The position numbers and the translations under genes were made by a program. Below, piece by piece: positions 16,945 to 26,387 of a stretch of 57,703 nt of DNA; position 1 is the first letter of the stretch, and every line of letters begins with the position of its first letter. The notes beneath the pieces are model-generated. The model saw nothing but the letters and a program-made list of their open reading frames with translations. It ran no database searches and was not told the origin of the DNA. The DNA comes from Burkholderiales bacterium (lineage in GTDB: Bacteria; Pseudomonadota; Gammaproteobacteria; Burkholderiales; Burkholderiaceae_C). The DNA is taken from contig JACPOI010000046.1 of the NCBI GenBank assembly GCA_016185015.1, forward strand, positions 1 to 57,703, in the 5' to 3' direction.

Positions 16945-18207
16945 ATGCACTTAAACGAACTCAAGGTACTGCACGTATCTGAAATCCTCCAGCAGGCCGA
17001 GGCCCTCGAAATTGAGAACACCGGCCGCATGCGCAAGCAGGAGCTGATGTTCGCCATCATCAAGAAGCGCGCCAAGACCGGTGAACAGGTGTTTGCCGAC
17101 GGCGTGCTGGAAATCCTGCCCGACGGCTTCGGTTTCCTGCGCAGCCCGGATTCGAGCTACACCGCCAGCACCGACGACATCTACATCAGCCCCAGTCAGG
17201 TGCGCCGTTTCAACCTGCACACCGGCGACATGATCGAAGGCGAAGTGCGCACGCCCAAGGATGGCGAGCGTTACTTTGCCCTGAACAAGCTGGAGAAGGT
17301 CAACGGCGGCTCGCCCGAGACCAACAAGCACAAGGTGATGTTCGAGAACCTGACGCCGCTGTTCCCCAAGGTGCAGATGAAGCTGGAACAGGACGTCAAG
17401 GGCGAGGAAAACATCACCGGCCGTGTCATCGACATCATCGCCCCCATCGGCAAGGGCCAGCGCGCCCTGATCGTGGCGCAGCCCAAGAGCGGCAAGACCG
17501 TGATGATGCAGCACATCGCCCACGCGATTTCCGCCAACTACCCCGACAGCTACCTGATGGTGTTGCTGATCGACGAGCGTCCGGAAGAAGTGACCGAGAT
17601 GCAGCGCACCGTCAAGGGCGAGGTGATCGCCTCCACCTTCGACGAGCCCGCTGCCCGCCACGTGCACGTGGCCGAGATGGTGATCGAGCGCGCCAAGCGC
17701 CTGGTCGAGCTGAAGAAGGACGTGGTGATCCTGCTGGACTCCATCACACGCCTGGCCCGCGCCTACAACAACGTGGTGCCCTCCTCCGGCAAGGTGCTGA
17801 CCGGCGGTGTGGATGCCAATGCCCTGCAACGCCCCAAGCGTTTCCTGGGTGCCGCCCGCAACGTGGAAGAAGGCGGCTCGCTGACCATCATCGCCACGGC
17901 GCTGGTGGACACCGGCAGCCGCATGGACGAAGTGATCTTCGAAGAGTTCAAGGGCACCGGCAACTCCGAAATCCACCTGGACCGCCGCCTCTATGAGAAG
18001 CGCGTCTTCCCCTCCATCCAGCTCAATCGCAGCGGTACCCGCCGCGAAGAGCTGCTGCTGCAGCCCGAAATCCTGCAGAAAACCCGCATCCTGCGCCAGT
18101 TCCTCTACAACATGGACGAGATCGAGGCCATGGAAATGGTGCTCAAGCAGATGCGCGCCACGAAGAACAACAACGAGTTCTTCGACATGATGCGCCGCGG
18201 CGGCTGA
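16945..18207 (+). CDS. rho: Transcription termination factor Rho
   Basis: Rho is the hexameric RNA helicase that ends transcription at rut sites. The 420-aa sequence is of standard length: N-terminal helical part ([20 protein letters not shown]), the cold-shock-like primary RNA site [19 protein letters not shown], Walker [14 protein letters not shown], the Walker B region [17 protein letters not shown], and the Q- and R-loop segments [19 protein letters not shown]. It ends [10 protein letters not shown] leader of about 130 nt without a gene separates it from the trxA terminator and could carry the autoregulation known for rho in other bacteria; no specific structure was proven. Confidence 0.97.
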   Translation: MHLNELKVLHVSEILQQAEALEIENTGRMRKQELMFAIIKKRAKTGEQVFADGVLEILPDGFGFLRSPDSSYTASTDDIYISPSQVRRFNLHTGDMIEGEVRTPKDGERYFALNKLEKVNGGSPETNKHKVMFENLTPLFPKVQMKLEQDVKGEENITGRVIDIIAPIGKGQRALIVAQPKSGKTVMMQHIAHAISANYPDSYLMVLLIDERPEEVTEMQRTVKGEVIASTFDEPAARHVHVAEMVIERAKRLVELKKDVVILLDSITRLARAYNNVVPSSGKVLTGGVDANALQRPKRFLGAARNVEEGGSLTIIATALVDTGSRMDEVIFEEFKGTGNSEIHLDRRLYEKRVFPSIQLNRSGTRREELLLQPEILQKTRILRQFLYNMDEIEAMEMVLKQMRATKNNNEFFDMMRRGG

Positions 18208-18212
18208 TCACA

Positions 18213-18242
18213 TTGCGCAAGTCCTTGATTTGCTTGTATAAT
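18213..18242 (+). promoter_or_regulatory. Promoter for rpmE2
   Basis: TATAAT (18237-18242) is a perfect -10; TTGCGC (18213-18218) is a weak -35 with an 18-bp spacer. The start codon of L31 lies 65 nt downstream. Confidence 0.6.
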
Positions 18243-18306
18243 TTGCGTTTTTCGCGGAAAGTAGGCTGGATGGTCCGGCCCGGCTCCCGCACCTAGAGGA
18301 AGAATC

Positions 18307-18564
18307 ATGAAAGAAGGCATCCACCCGAACTACCGCGAAGTCTGCTTCGTGGACCTGTCCAACGGTTTCAAGTTCGTGACCCGTTCCTGCGCCAACGCCA
18401 AGGAAATGATCAAGATGGAAGACGGCCGTGAACTGCCGCTCTTCAAGCTGGACACCTCCAGCGAGTCGCACCCCTTCTACACGGGTACCCAGAAGTCCGT
18501 GGACAACATGGGCGGCCGCGTGGAGAAATTCCGCAACCGCTTCGGCAAGACCGCTGCCAAGTAA
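18307..18564 (+). CDS. rpmE2: Ribosomal protein L31, type B
   Basis: This 85-aa protein matches the longer, zinc-independent type B form of L31 of the large ribosomal subunit: it starts [20 protein letters not shown], has the FVTRSCANA segment without the CxxC pair of the zinc form, then SHPFYTGTQ and the basic end [11 protein letters not shown]. Start at ATG 18307 with AGAGGAAG upstream. It follows rho with its own promoter. In other bacteria type B L31 is used when zinc is scarce; here no second L31 is in view to compare. Confidence 0.96.
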   Translation: MKEGIHPNYREVCFVDLSNGFKFVTRSCANAKEMIKMEDGRELPLFKLDTSSESHPFYTGTQKSVDNMGGRVEKFRNRFGKTAAK

Positions 18565-18587
18565 TCTGGCGACTGTTTTCCAGTCGA

Positions 18588-18620
18588 GGGCAGCCCGGTA
18601 CGCCGCGCTGCCCATTTCTT
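18588..18620 (+). terminator. Probable terminator after rpmE2
   Basis: GGGCAGC (18588-18594) pairs with GCTGCCC (18607-18613), followed by ATTTCTTT. The loop is long and the T-run broken, so it is weaker than the trxA one. Confidence 0.5.
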
Positions 18621-18657
18621 TGACTGAACCTCTTGTGCCCTCTGGCATGATCCCAGC

Positions 18658-20379
18658 GTGAACCAGCCCAGCCCCGCCATCGTCGCCCAAGGCGCCGTGC
18701 GCCGCCTGCCCCACCTGGCGCTCTGGCTCTTCGCCCTGGCCTATCTGCTCCCCGGCTTCATCGGGCGCAATCCCTGGCGCAGCGCCGACATCACCGCCTA
18801 CGGCTACATGGCCGAGCTGGCCGCCGGCCGCGCCAGCTGGCTGGCCCCCACGCTGCTGGGCCAACCGCCGGAGGTGGACGCCCTGCTGCCCTACTGGCTG
18901 GGCGCCTGGGCGCTGCAACTGGCGCCGTCCTGGATCGCGGCGGACTTCGCCGCCCGCCTGCCCTTCATTGTCATGCTGGGCCTGACCCTCATCGCCGTCT
19001 GGCAAGGCATCTACTACCTGGCGCGCAGCCCGCGGGCCCAGCCCGTGGCCTTCGCCTTCGGCGGTGAAGCCCGGCCCAATGACTACGCCCGCGCGATGGC
19101 CGATGGCGGCATGCTGGCTTTCATCGCCTGCCTGGGCCTGGCCCAGCTCTCGCACGAAACCACCCCCGCGCTGGCCCAGCTGTGCTTCACGGCGCTGAGC
19201 TTCTACGCCTTCGCCGCCATGCCTTACCGGCGCTGGACGCCCACCCTCTCGGCCCTGGTCGGTCTCACCGGCCTCACGCTCTCGGGCGGCCCTTCCATGG
19301 CCCTGCTGCTGGCCCTGGGCGCCCTGCTGGCGCATATGCTGGACCGCAGCCAGGCCCTGGAAAATGCCAGCCACTACCGGCGCGACCTGAAGCGGCTGCT
19401 GGTGCTGCCCGTGGGCGTGGCCGTGCTGGCCAGCGCACTCGACCTCTGGCGCTGGCGCATCGGCCTGCCCGAGCCCACCTGGGCCGCCTGGCATGGCCTG
19501 GGCAGCCTGATGCTGTGGTTCACCTGGCCGGCCTGGCCTCTGGTGTTGTGGACCCTGTGGCGCTGGCGCCGCCAGCTCTTCGACCGCCGGCCCAGCCGCC
19601 ACCTCTCGCTGCCCCTGTGGTATACCGCGATCACCCTGAGCGCCACGCTCATCACGCCGGCCGGGGACCGGGCCCTGCTGCTGGCCCTGCCGGCCCTGGC
19701 CACGCTGGCGGCTTTTGCCCTGCCCACGCTGGGGCGCAGCGTATCGGCCCTGATCGACTGGTTCACGCTGTTGTTCTTCACCACTTCTGCGCTCGTCATC
19801 TGGGTGGTCTGGGTCGCCATGTTGACCGGCTTCCCGCCCCAGCCCGCCGCCAACGTGGCGCGACTGCTGCCCGGTTTCGAGCCGCGCTTCGTCATCCTGC
19901 CCTTCATCTTCGCCACCCTCGCCACGCTGGCCTGGGGCTGGCTGGTGAAATGGCGCATTGGCCGGCACCCCGCCGCCCTGTGGAAAAGCATGGTGCTGCC
20001 CGCTGGCGGTGCCGCCCTGTGCTGGCTGCTGCTGACCACGCTGTGGATGCCGGCGCTGGACTTCGCCCGCAGTTATGCGCCCCTGGTGCGTCGCGTCGAG
20101 GCCACCGTGCAACCGGACAGCTGCCTGGCCTACTTTGGCCTCTCGCGCGGCCAGCTGGCGGCCATGCAACTGCATACCCGCCTGCGCCTGGAGCCGGCCA
20201 ACGACAGCACCCGCTGCGACTGGCTGGTCATCGATCGGGGGATCGTGCGGCAGACCCCCGAGATCGTCAGCCCGGCGCAGTGGCAGTTGCACAGCGAACT
20301 GGGCCACCCGCGCGAAGGCGAAGAAGACCTGGCCATCTACCGCCGCATCACGGTTTCCCCGGCCGCGCCCGCGCGCTGA
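18658..20379 (+). CDS. GT-C-like polytopic membrane protein (ArnT/GT39-related)
   Basis: A 573-aa inner-membrane protein with roughly ten to twelve hydrophobic segments in the first 480 residues and a soluble C-terminal domain. The layout resembles lipid-linked sugar transferases of the ArnT/PMT (GT39/GT83) type: a first loop of the form GRNPWRSADITAYGYM, then ASWLAPTLLGQP and LPYWLGAWAL. The usual acidic pair (Asp-Glu) in that first loop is replaced by Asp-Ile, so catalysis by the standard mechanism is doubtful. It starts at GTG 18658 and ends 3 nt before the MATE gene, so both are probably one transcript. The acceptor and donor are unknown. Confidence 0.6.
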   Translation: MNQPSPAIVAQGAVRRLPHLALWLFALAYLLPGFIGRNPWRSADITAYGYMAELAAGRASWLAPTLLGQPPEVDALLPYWLGAWALQLAPSWIAADFAARLPFIVMLGLTLIAVWQGIYYLARSPRAQPVAFAFGGEARPNDYARAMADGGMLAFIACLGLAQLSHETTPALAQLCFTALSFYAFAAMPYRRWTPTLSALVGLTGLTLSGGPSMALLLALGALLAHMLDRSQALENASHYRRDLKRLLVLPVGVAVLASALDLWRWRIGLPEPTWAAWHGLGSLMLWFTWPAWPLVLWTLWRWRRQLFDRRPSRHLSLPLWYTAITLSATLITPAGDRALLLALPALATLAAFALPTLGRSVSALIDWFTLLFFTTSALVIWVVWVAMLTGFPPQPAANVARLLPGFEPRFVILPFIFATLATLAWGWLVKWRIGRHPAALWKSMVLPAGGAALCWLLLTTLWMPALDFARSYAPLVRRVEATVQPDSCLAYFGLSRGQLAAMQLHTRLRLEPANDSTRCDWLVIDRGIVRQTPEIVSPAQWQLHSELGHPREGEEDLAIYRRITVSPAAPAR

Positions 20380-20382
20380 CCC

Positions 20383-21729
20383 GTGCCTGAGCTCAAGACC
20401 ATCGCGCGCCACGCGGGCACCGTGCTGGTGGGCCAGCTGGCCACCATGGCCTATGGCGTGACGGACACCATCGTCGCCGGCCGCTACGCCGAGGCCTCGC
20501 TGGCCGCGCTATCGGTGGGTTCCGCCATCTACATGAGCGTGTACGTCGGCTTGATGAGCGTGCTGACAGCCCTGCTGCCAGTCTGGTCCGAGCTGCACGG
20601 AGCCCGCCAGCCCGCGAGGCTCGGACACTCCCTGCGCCAGGCCCTCTATCTGTGGCTCGCGCTGGTGCTGGTTGGCCTGTCCATCCTGCTGAACCCGGGG
20701 TTCCTGCTGGACTGGGCCGACGTGCCGCCAGCGCTGCGCGCCGAGGTACTGGCCTACCTGGGCGTGCTGGCCCTGGCCCTGCCGGCCGCGCTGATGTTCC
20801 GGCTCTACAGCACCTTCAACCAGAGCCTGGGCAAGCCCCAGTTGGTCACCTGGCTGCAGCTGGGCTCGCTCGCCGTCAAGGTGCCGCTCTCGATCTGGTT
20901 CGCTTTCGGCGGCCTGGGCCTGGAGGCACGGGGGGCCGAAGGCTGCGCCTGGGCCACGCTGGTCGTGCACCTGGCCATGCTGTCCCTGGCCCTGTGGCTG
21001 CTGCGCACGCGCACCTTGTACACGCCTTACCAATTGTGGCGCCTGCCCGATCGACCCGACTGGAAAGTCCTCGCCGCCTTCGCGCGCCTGGGGGTACCCA
21101 GTGGCCTGACCATCCTGATCGAGGTGACCTCCTTCACGCTGATGGCCCTGTTCGTGGCGCGCCTGGGCACCACCGCGGCCGCCAGCCACCAGATCGCCGC
21201 CAACCTGGCTGCCGTGCTCTACATGGTGCCACTGGCCATCGGCATCGCCACCAGCGCCCGCACCAGCTACTGGCTGGGCGCCGGCCACCCGGGCAAGGCG
21301 CGTCACGCGGTGGGCGTGGGTTTCGTGCTCGTGCTGGGCAGCGCCGTGCTGCTGGCCACCACGCTGGTGCTGGTACGTGGTCCGCTGGCCCGGCTGTATG
21401 CCAGCAGCCCCGAGGTGGTGGCCCTGGCCGTGCCGCTGCTGTTCTGGACTGCGATCTACCACCTGTTCGACGGCCTGCAGGCCCTGGCGGTTTTCGTGCT
21501 GCGCTGCTGGCGCATCACGCTGGCGCCCTTCCTGATCTACGGCGTGCTGCTGTGGGGCCTGGGCTTGTATGGCGGCTTCCTGCTGGCCTATCGCGGTCTC
21601 GGCCCCTGGCCGGCGCTGCAGACCCCGGCGGCCTTCTGGATGGCCGGCGCCGCGGCGCTGGCCCTCGCGGCCTTGAGCTTCTGGCTCATGATCTGGCAGG
21701 TGCTGCGGCGTGAACGCCAGCCCGGCTAG
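20383..21729 (+). CDS. MATE-family efflux transporter
   Basis: A 448-aa multidrug and toxin extrusion type antiporter with about twelve membrane segments in two homologous halves. Typical pieces are LVGQLATMAYGVTDTIVAGRY in the first helix pair, PAALMFRLYSTFNQSLGKP, and in the second half FARLGVPSGLTILIEVTSFT and TTAAASHQIAANLA. It exports cationic compounds or metabolites using a Na+ or H+ gradient. It starts at GTG 20383, 3 nt after the preceding gene, and is convergent with phoR (19-nt gap). Confidence 0.9.
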   Translation: MPELKTIARHAGTVLVGQLATMAYGVTDTIVAGRYAEASLAALSVGSAIYMSVYVGLMSVLTALLPVWSELHGARQPARLGHSLRQALYLWLALVLVGLSILLNPGFLLDWADVPPALRAEVLAYLGVLALALPAALMFRLYSTFNQSLGKPQLVTWLQLGSLAVKVPLSIWFAFGGLGLEARGAEGCAWATLVVHLAMLSLALWLLRTRTLYTPYQLWRLPDRPDWKVLAAFARLGVPSGLTILIEVTSFTLMALFVARLGTTAAASHQIAANLAAVLYMVPLAIGIATSARTSYWLGAGHPGKARHAVGVGFVLVLGSAVLLATTLVLVRGPLARLYASSPEVVALAVPLLFWTAIYHLFDGLQALAVFVLRCWRITLAPFLIYGVLLWGLGLYGGFLLAYRGLGPWPALQTPAAFWMAGAAALALAALSFWLMIWQVLRRERQPG

Positions 21730-21748
21730 TCGCCGCAGCGTCTGACGC

Positions 21749-23086
21749 TCAGGACAGCTGACGCACCCGGCTGGCCGGAAACAGGATGGAAAAGCGCGAG
21801 CCCTTGCCCGGCGTACTCTCGATGCGCAACTCGGCGCCATGGCGTTGCACCACGTGCTTGACGATGGCCAGGCCCAGGCCGGTGCCGCCGGTGTCGCGCG
21901 AACGGCTGCGGTCCACCCGGTAGAAACGCTCGGTCAGGCGCGGAATATGTTCGGGCGCGATGCCCGGGCCGCTGTCCTGCACGTAAAACTCCATGCGGCC
22001 GTCCTCCAGCATCAACCAGCCGCAGCGCACCTCGCCACCGGCCGGCGTGTAGCGCACAGCATTGCTGACCAGGTTGGAGAGCGCACTGTGCAGCTCCGAA
22101 GGCGTGCCGGCCAGTTCACGGGCCGGCGCCGGCTCGAACACCAGCGTCTGTGCCGGGCCGGTCATGGGCGGATTCAGCACCGCCGACAGGGCTTGTGCTT
22201 CCTGCTCCACCTGCCCCATCAGCTTGGGCAATGACGACCACTCGGCAGCCCCGGGCAAGGGGCTGCCCTCCAGGCGCGACAGCATCAGCAGATCACTCAC
22301 CAGGGACTGCATGCGCCCGGCCTGTTGCGCCATCAGGTCCAGGTAACGGGCGCGCTCCGTGGCGTCCAGCTGCAGGGTCTGCAAGGTCTCGACAAAACCC
22401 GAGAGCACGGTCAGCGGTGTACGGATCTCGTGCGAAACGTTGGCCACGAAGTCGCGACGCATGGCCTCGGCCTGCTCGAACATGGTGACGTCACGCGAAA
22501 GCAGCAGGCGCCGACCCTCGCCGTAGTCATGCAGATGCACCGACAGGCGCGAGGGATGGGCGCTGCTGTGGGCCCGCCCCTGCATGAACACGCTGGCCTG
22601 GTAATTCCCCCCGGACACATAGGCCGTGAAAGCCGGATCGCGTACCAGGTTGACCATGTGCTGCAACAGGTCGCGACCCGAGTCCAGTCCGAAATGCTGG
22701 GCGGCCGTCTGGTTGAACCATTCGATGCGCCCGTGTGCGTCCAGCAGCACCACCCCGTTCGGTGAAGCCTGCAGAGCCGCGAGGAAATCCTGCAAACGGC
22801 GATCGCTGTCGCGTGTTTCATGCTCGCGCTGGCGCACCAGCCGGCGCGCGCGCTCGGCGGCTTCACCCCACAGGCCCAGCTTGAGCGGAACATCCGAGAC
22901 GTCGCCGTTGCGCAGCCACTGCAGCACCCGCAGGCCACGCGTGAAATCGAACAGCACCCAGAGCAGGCCCATGACCAGCATGCCGGCCAGTCCGCCCCGG
23001 ATCTGCAGGGCCTCGGGCGCCAGCCAGATGCCGATCACCGCCCCCAAAATCTGGAGCAGCAGAAAAAGGATGAGATGCAAGAGCAT
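21749..23086 (-). CDS. phoR: Phosphate-regulon sensor histidine kinase PhoR
   Basis: The kinase partner of PhoB (445 aa). Order of parts: two N-terminal membrane helices (LLHLILFLLLQILGAVIGIWL and a second near residue 35), a PAS domain (QASPNGVVLLDAHGRIEWFN), the HisKA site FVANVSHEIRTPLTVLSGF with the phosphorylated His, and the ATPase domain with N box LVSNAVRYTP, DSGPGIAPEHIPRLTERFYR and GGTGLGLAIVKHV. It lacks a large periplasmic sensor, as usual for PhoR, which senses through the Pst complex and PhoU. It lies 30 nt after phoB on the same strand and is the last gene of the pst-pho run. Confidence 0.95.
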   Translation of the reverse strand: MLLHLILFLLLQILGAVIGIWLAPEALQIRGGLAGMLVMGLLWVLFDFTRGLRVLQWLRNGDVSDVPLKLGLWGEAAERARRLVRQREHETRDSDRRLQDFLAALQASPNGVVLLDAHGRIEWFNQTAAQHFGLDSGRDLLQHMVNLVRDPAFTAYVSGGNYQASVFMQGRAHSSAHPSRLSVHLHDYGEGRRLLLSRDVTMFEQAEAMRRDFVANVSHEIRTPLTVLSGFVETLQTLQLDATERARYLDLMAQQAGRMQSLVSDLLMLSRLEGSPLPGAAEWSSLPKLMGQVEQEAQALSAVLNPPMTGPAQTLVFEPAPARELAGTPSELHSALSNLVSNAVRYTPAGGEVRCGWLMLEDGRMEFYVQDSGPGIAPEHIPRLTERFYRVDRSRSRDTGGTGLGLAIVKHVVQRHGAELRIESTPGKGSRFSILFPASRVRQLS

Positions 23087-23116
23087 GAAACGACGACCCC
23101 GGGAACGGGAACGTTC

Positions 23117-23830
23117 TCAGCCGCGCAGCGCGGCAGGCACCGGCGCGGGTTGTGCCGACAGGCGGTAGCCGGCACCACGCACGGTCTCCACCATGGCGGC
23201 GGCCTCGCCCAGCGCCTCGCGCAGGCGCTTGATGTGCACGTCCACAGTGCGTTCCTCGATGAAGACGTGGTCACCCCAGACCTTGTCGAGCAGCTGGCCG
23301 CGGCTGTGCACGCGCTCGGCGTGGCTCATCAGGTATTGCAGCAGCTTGAATTCGGTCGGGCCCAGCTTGAGCGCCTGCTCCGCATAGCTCACGCGGTGCG
23401 TGGCCGTGTCCAGCTTGAGGCGGCCGATCTCCAGCGTCACCACCCCCTGGTCGGGGGCGCGCCGGCGCAGCAGGGCGCGGATGCGCGCGAGCATCTCCTT
23501 GGTGGAGAAAGGCTTGGCCATGTAATCGTCGGCACCGGCGTCCAGGCCGGCCACGCGGTCAGCCTCGTCGCCACGCGCCGTCAACATGATGATGGGCACG
23601 GCCTTGGTCCGCGGATCGTTGCGCCAGCGGCGCGCCAGGCTCAGCCCGCTCTCGCCGGGCAGCATCCAGTCCAGCAGCACCAGGTCGGGCAGCACCGCGT
23701 CGATCTCGCGCTGCGCGGCCAGGCCGTCGGGCGCCACGGTGGGCTGGAAACCGTTATGGCGCAGGTTGACGGCGATCAGCTCGGCGATCGCCGGCTCGTC
23801 TTCGACCACTAATACAGCAGGTTGTTTCAT
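23117..23830 (-). CDS. phoB: Phosphate-regulon response regulator PhoB
   Basis: PhoB activates phosphate-starvation genes by binding Pho boxes when phosphorylated by PhoR. The protein is 237 aa: receiver domain VLVVEDEPAIAELI with the phospho-Asp in LVLLDWMLPGESG and the conserved lysine in YMAKPFSTKEML, then an OmpR-type winged helix (LGPTEFKLLQYLMSHAERVHSR ... ERTVDVHIKRLREAL). The start is ATG 23830; sequence upstream in this frame belongs to a dispersed repeat. It probably acts on the many Pho boxes listed in this window. Confidence 0.95.
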   Translation of the reverse strand: MKQPAVLVVEDEPAIAELIAVNLRHNGFQPTVAPDGLAAQREIDAVLPDLVLLDWMLPGESGLSLARRWRNDPRTKAVPIIMLTARGDEADRVAGLDAGADDYMAKPFSTKEMLARIRALLRRRAPDQGVVTLEIGRLKLDTATHRVSYAEQALKLGPTEFKLLQYLMSHAERVHSRGQLLDKVWGDHVFIEERTVDVHIKRLREALGEAAAMVETVRGAGYRLSAQPAPVPAALRG

Positions 23831-23888
23831 TCTTATAACTCCTACGCTCCCGGAAAAACCATGATGCACAAGCCATCCAACCGGGGAA

Positions 23889-23984
23889 CGCCGTGGAACC
23901 GGCTTTGCCGGGCCACTGGCGTTGCCCCCTTGAGGGGGGTGGCGCAGCGACACGCAGTGCGCGGAGCCTGGGGGTGTTTCACTT
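23889..23984 (-). repeat. Dispersed GC-rich repeat, copy 2
   Basis: Same element as 10095-10190: GGAACCGGC-TTT-GCCGGGCC, CCCC-TTGA-GGGGG hairpin, GCAGCG and GGGGGTGTTTCAC. Its edge overlaps the phoU stop codon. On the minus strand it can form two hairpins and so may weaken read-through from phoU into phoB. Confidence 0.6.
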
Positions 23985-24680
23985 CAATACGGATTCAATC
24001 TCTTCGATGGAGGCATGCCGCACATCGGCACCCTTGACGATGTAGATGATGAGCTCGGCGATGTTCTTGGCATGGTCGCCGACACGCTCGATGGCCTTGG
24101 CCAGGAACAGCAAGTCCAGGCTGGGCGAGATGGTGCGGGGGTCTTCCATCATGTAGGTGATCAGCACGCGCACGAAGCTGTCGAACTCCCTGTCGATCAG
24201 ATCGTCTTCCTTCAGGATGGCCACGGCGTTCGTGGTGTCGAGCCGGGCAAAGGCATCCAGCGCCTTGCGCAGCTGGCCGGCGGCCAGGTCGGCGGCCGTA
24301 CGCAGCTCGGAGGCCGGCAGGGCGCGCGGCGCGCCGCTGTGGATGATGGACAGCACCATACGCGCCATCTTCTCGGCCTCGTCACCGGCGCGCTCCAGGT
24401 TGGCGATGGCCTTGGAGATGGCCATCAGCAGGCGCAGGTCGCGCGCGGTAGGCTGGCGCCGCGCAATGATGGAGGAGATCTCGTGATCGAGTTCGACCTC
24501 CATGGTGTTCACCCGGTGTTCCAGTTCGATCACCTGACGGGCTTCGTCGGCGTTGAACTGGCCCAGGGCCTGGACCGCCTGCTGGACCTGGGCTTCGACC
24601 AGGCCGCCCATTTCCATGACGCGGCTGGAGACGGAACTCAGTTCGCTGTCGAACTGGGTGGAGAGATGTTTTTCGGGCAT
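23979..24680 (-). CDS. phoU: Phosphate signalling protein PhoU
   Basis: PhoU (233 aa) links the Pst transporter to PhoR and shuts the Pho response off when phosphate is plentiful. The protein is two tandem three-helix bundles with the metal-binding repeats ANLERAGDEAEKMAR and KAIERVGDHAKNIAELI. The start is set at ATG 24680 (MPEKHLSTQFD): AAGGAGG lies 8 nt before it, while ATG 24686 is too close to that site. It follows pstB by 13 nt. The stop codon lies inside the dispersed repeat. Confidence 0.95.
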   Translation of the reverse strand: MPEKHLSTQFDSELSSVSSRVMEMGGLVEAQVQQAVQALGQFNADEARQVIELEHRVNTMEVELDHEISSIIARRQPTARDLRLLMAISKAIANLERAGDEAEKMARMVLSIIHSGAPRALPASELRTAADLAAGQLRKALDAFARLDTTNAVAILKEDDLIDREFDSFVRVLITYMMEDPRTISPSLDLLFLAKAIERVGDHAKNIAELIIYIVKGADVRHASIEEIESVLK

Positions 24681-24693
24681 GTGCATTTCCTCC

Positions 24694-25479
24694 TTAGCCG
24701 AAGCGGCCGGTGATGTAGTCTTCCGTCTCTTTGCGCGTGGGCTTGAAGAACATCTGCTCGGTGGAGCCGAACTCCACCAGGTCGCCCAGGTACATATAGG
24801 CCGTGTAATCGCTGCAACGCGCCGCCTGCTGCATGTTGTGCGTGACGATCACCACCGTGTAGTCGTCCTTGAGCTCGGTGATCAGTTCCTCGATCTTGGC
24901 GGTGGAGATCGGGTCCAGCGCCGAGCAAGGTTCGTCCAGCAACAGGACTTCGGGCTTGATCGCGATGCCGCGTGCGATGCACAGGCGCTGCTGCTGGCCG
25001 CCCGACAGGCTGGAGCCGCTCTGCTTGAGCTTGTCCTTGACCTCGTTCCACAGCGCCGCCTTGCGCAAGGCCCATTCGACGCGCTCCTCCAGATCGGTGG
25101 CGCTGAGCGATTCGAACAGCTTGATGCCGAAGGCGATGTTGTCGAAGATCGACATCGGGAAAGGCGTAGGCTTCTGGAACACCATGCCGACCTTGGCGCG
25201 CAACAGGGCCACGTCTTCCTTGCTGGTCAGCAGGTTCTGGCCGTCGAGCAGCACCTGCCCTTCGGCGCGCTGGTCCGGATAGAGCTCGTACATGCGGTTG
25301 AACACGCGCAGCAGGGTGGACTTGCCACAGCCCGAGGGGCCGATGAAGGCCGTGACCTTGTTCTGCGGAATATCCAGGTTGATGTCCTTGAGCGCGTGGA
25401 ACTTGCCGTAGAAGAAGTTCAGGCCACGCGCCGAGATCTTCGGGGCATGCGTGGCGGCCGGGGTGGAAGTGGGTTCCAT
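24694..25479 (-). CDS. pstB: Phosphate ABC transporter ATPase PstB
   Basis: ATP-binding subunit of the high-affinity phosphate importer. Walker [10 protein letters not shown], signature [14 protein letters not shown], Walker [13 protein letters not shown] and the switch His in VTHNMQQA are all present. The start is placed at 25479 ([11 protein letters not shown]), giving 261 aa like other PstB proteins, with AAGG at suitable distance; ATG 25512 would add 11 residues and has no ribosome site. It sits between pstA and phoU. Confidence 0.95.
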   Translation of the reverse strand: MEPTSTPAATHAPKISARGLNFFYGKFHALKDINLDIPQNKVTAFIGPSGCGKSTLLRVFNRMYELYPDQRAEGQVLLDGQNLLTSKEDVALLRAKVGMVFQKPTPFPMSIFDNIAFGIKLFESLSATDLEERVEWALRKAALWNEVKDKLKQSGSSLSGGQQQRLCIARGIAIKPEVLLLDEPCSALDPISTAKIEELITELKDDYTVVIVTHNMQQAARCSDYTAYMYLGDLVEFGSTEQMFFKPTRKETEDYITGRFG

Positions 25480-25529
25480 GGTTTGCCTTGCAGAAAATTC
25501 GCTGGTGTACATGAGGTCGGTCCCGGGGC

Positions 25530-26387
25530 TCAGCCCTTGTGGCGCGTCAGCACGCGCGCAATGATGTTGAGCCCGAGCACGGTGACCGTGATCAGCAGCA
25601 CGCCGGCCCAGGCCAGGTGTTGCCAGTTCTCGTAGGGGCTCATGGCGAACTTGAAAATCGTCACTGGCAGGCTGGCCATGGGGTCGCCGAGGTTAGAGGT
25701 CCAGAACTGGTTGTTGAGCGCCGTGAACAGCAGCGGCGCCGTCTCGCCCGAGATGCGCGCCACTGCCAGCAGCACACCGGTGACCACGCCGGCACGCGCC
25801 GCACGCAGGGTGATCATCAGGATGACCTTCCACTTGGGCGTGCCCAGCGCATAGGCGGCCTCGCGCATGGCGGAGGGCACCAGCTGCAGCATGTTCTCGG
25901 TGGTGCGGATCACGACCGGGATCACGATCAGCGCCAGGGCCATGACACCGGCCCAGCCGGAGAAGGACTTGAAGCGCGCCACCACCACGGCATAGACGAA
26001 CAGGCCGATCACGATGGAGGGCGCCGACAGCAGGATGTCGTTGACGAAACGCGTCACCTCGGCCAGCCAGCCCTTGGGGTCGTACTCGGCCAGGTAGATG
26101 CCGGCCATGATGCCGATGGGCGTGCCGACAAAGGTCGCCAGCAACACCATGAGGAAAGAGCCGTAGATGGCGTTGGCGATGCCACCCGCCTCGTTGGGCG
26201 GCGGGGTCATCTGCGTCAGGGTGGCCCAGGCCAGGCCGCCGACGCCCAGCCGCAGCGTTTCCCACAGGATCCAGAACAGCCAGAACAGGCCGAAGACCAT
26301 GGCGCCCAGGGACAGCGTCAGGGCCAGGATGTTGATGCGCTTGCGGCGCTGATACGCGACGCTGCGAGCCCGGTCTTGTGCGTTCAT
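25530..26387 (-). CDS. pstA: Phosphate ABC transporter permease PstA
   Basis: Second membrane subunit of the Pst importer, 285 aa with six predicted helices. The ABC permease loop is seen as [18 protein letters not shown]. The start at 26387 overlaps the pstC stop codon (ATGA, 26384-26387), indicating coupled translation; sequence further upstream in this frame is the pstC gene read out of frame. It ends with a short basic tail (VLTRHKG). Confidence 0.94.
   Translation of the reverse strand: MNAQDRARSVAYQRRKRINILALTLSLGAMVFGLFWLFWILWETLRLGVGGLAWATLTQMTPPPNEAGGIANAIYGSFLMVLLATFVGTPIGIMAGIYLAEYDPKGWLAEVTRFVNDILLSAPSIVIGLFVYAVVVARFKSFSGWAGVMALALIVIPVVIRTTENMLQLVPSAMREAAYALGTPKWKVILMITLRAARAGVVTGVLLAVARISGETAPLLFTALNNQFWTSNLGDPMASLPVTIFKFAMSPYENWQHLAWAGVLLITVTVLGLNIIARVLTRHKG

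Noticed and set aside
18208-20412. A 734-codon open frame on the minus strand opposite the GT-C-like gene
   Set aside because: Extremely rich in Q, G and R with no hydrophobic core; typical antisense artefact of high-GC genes.
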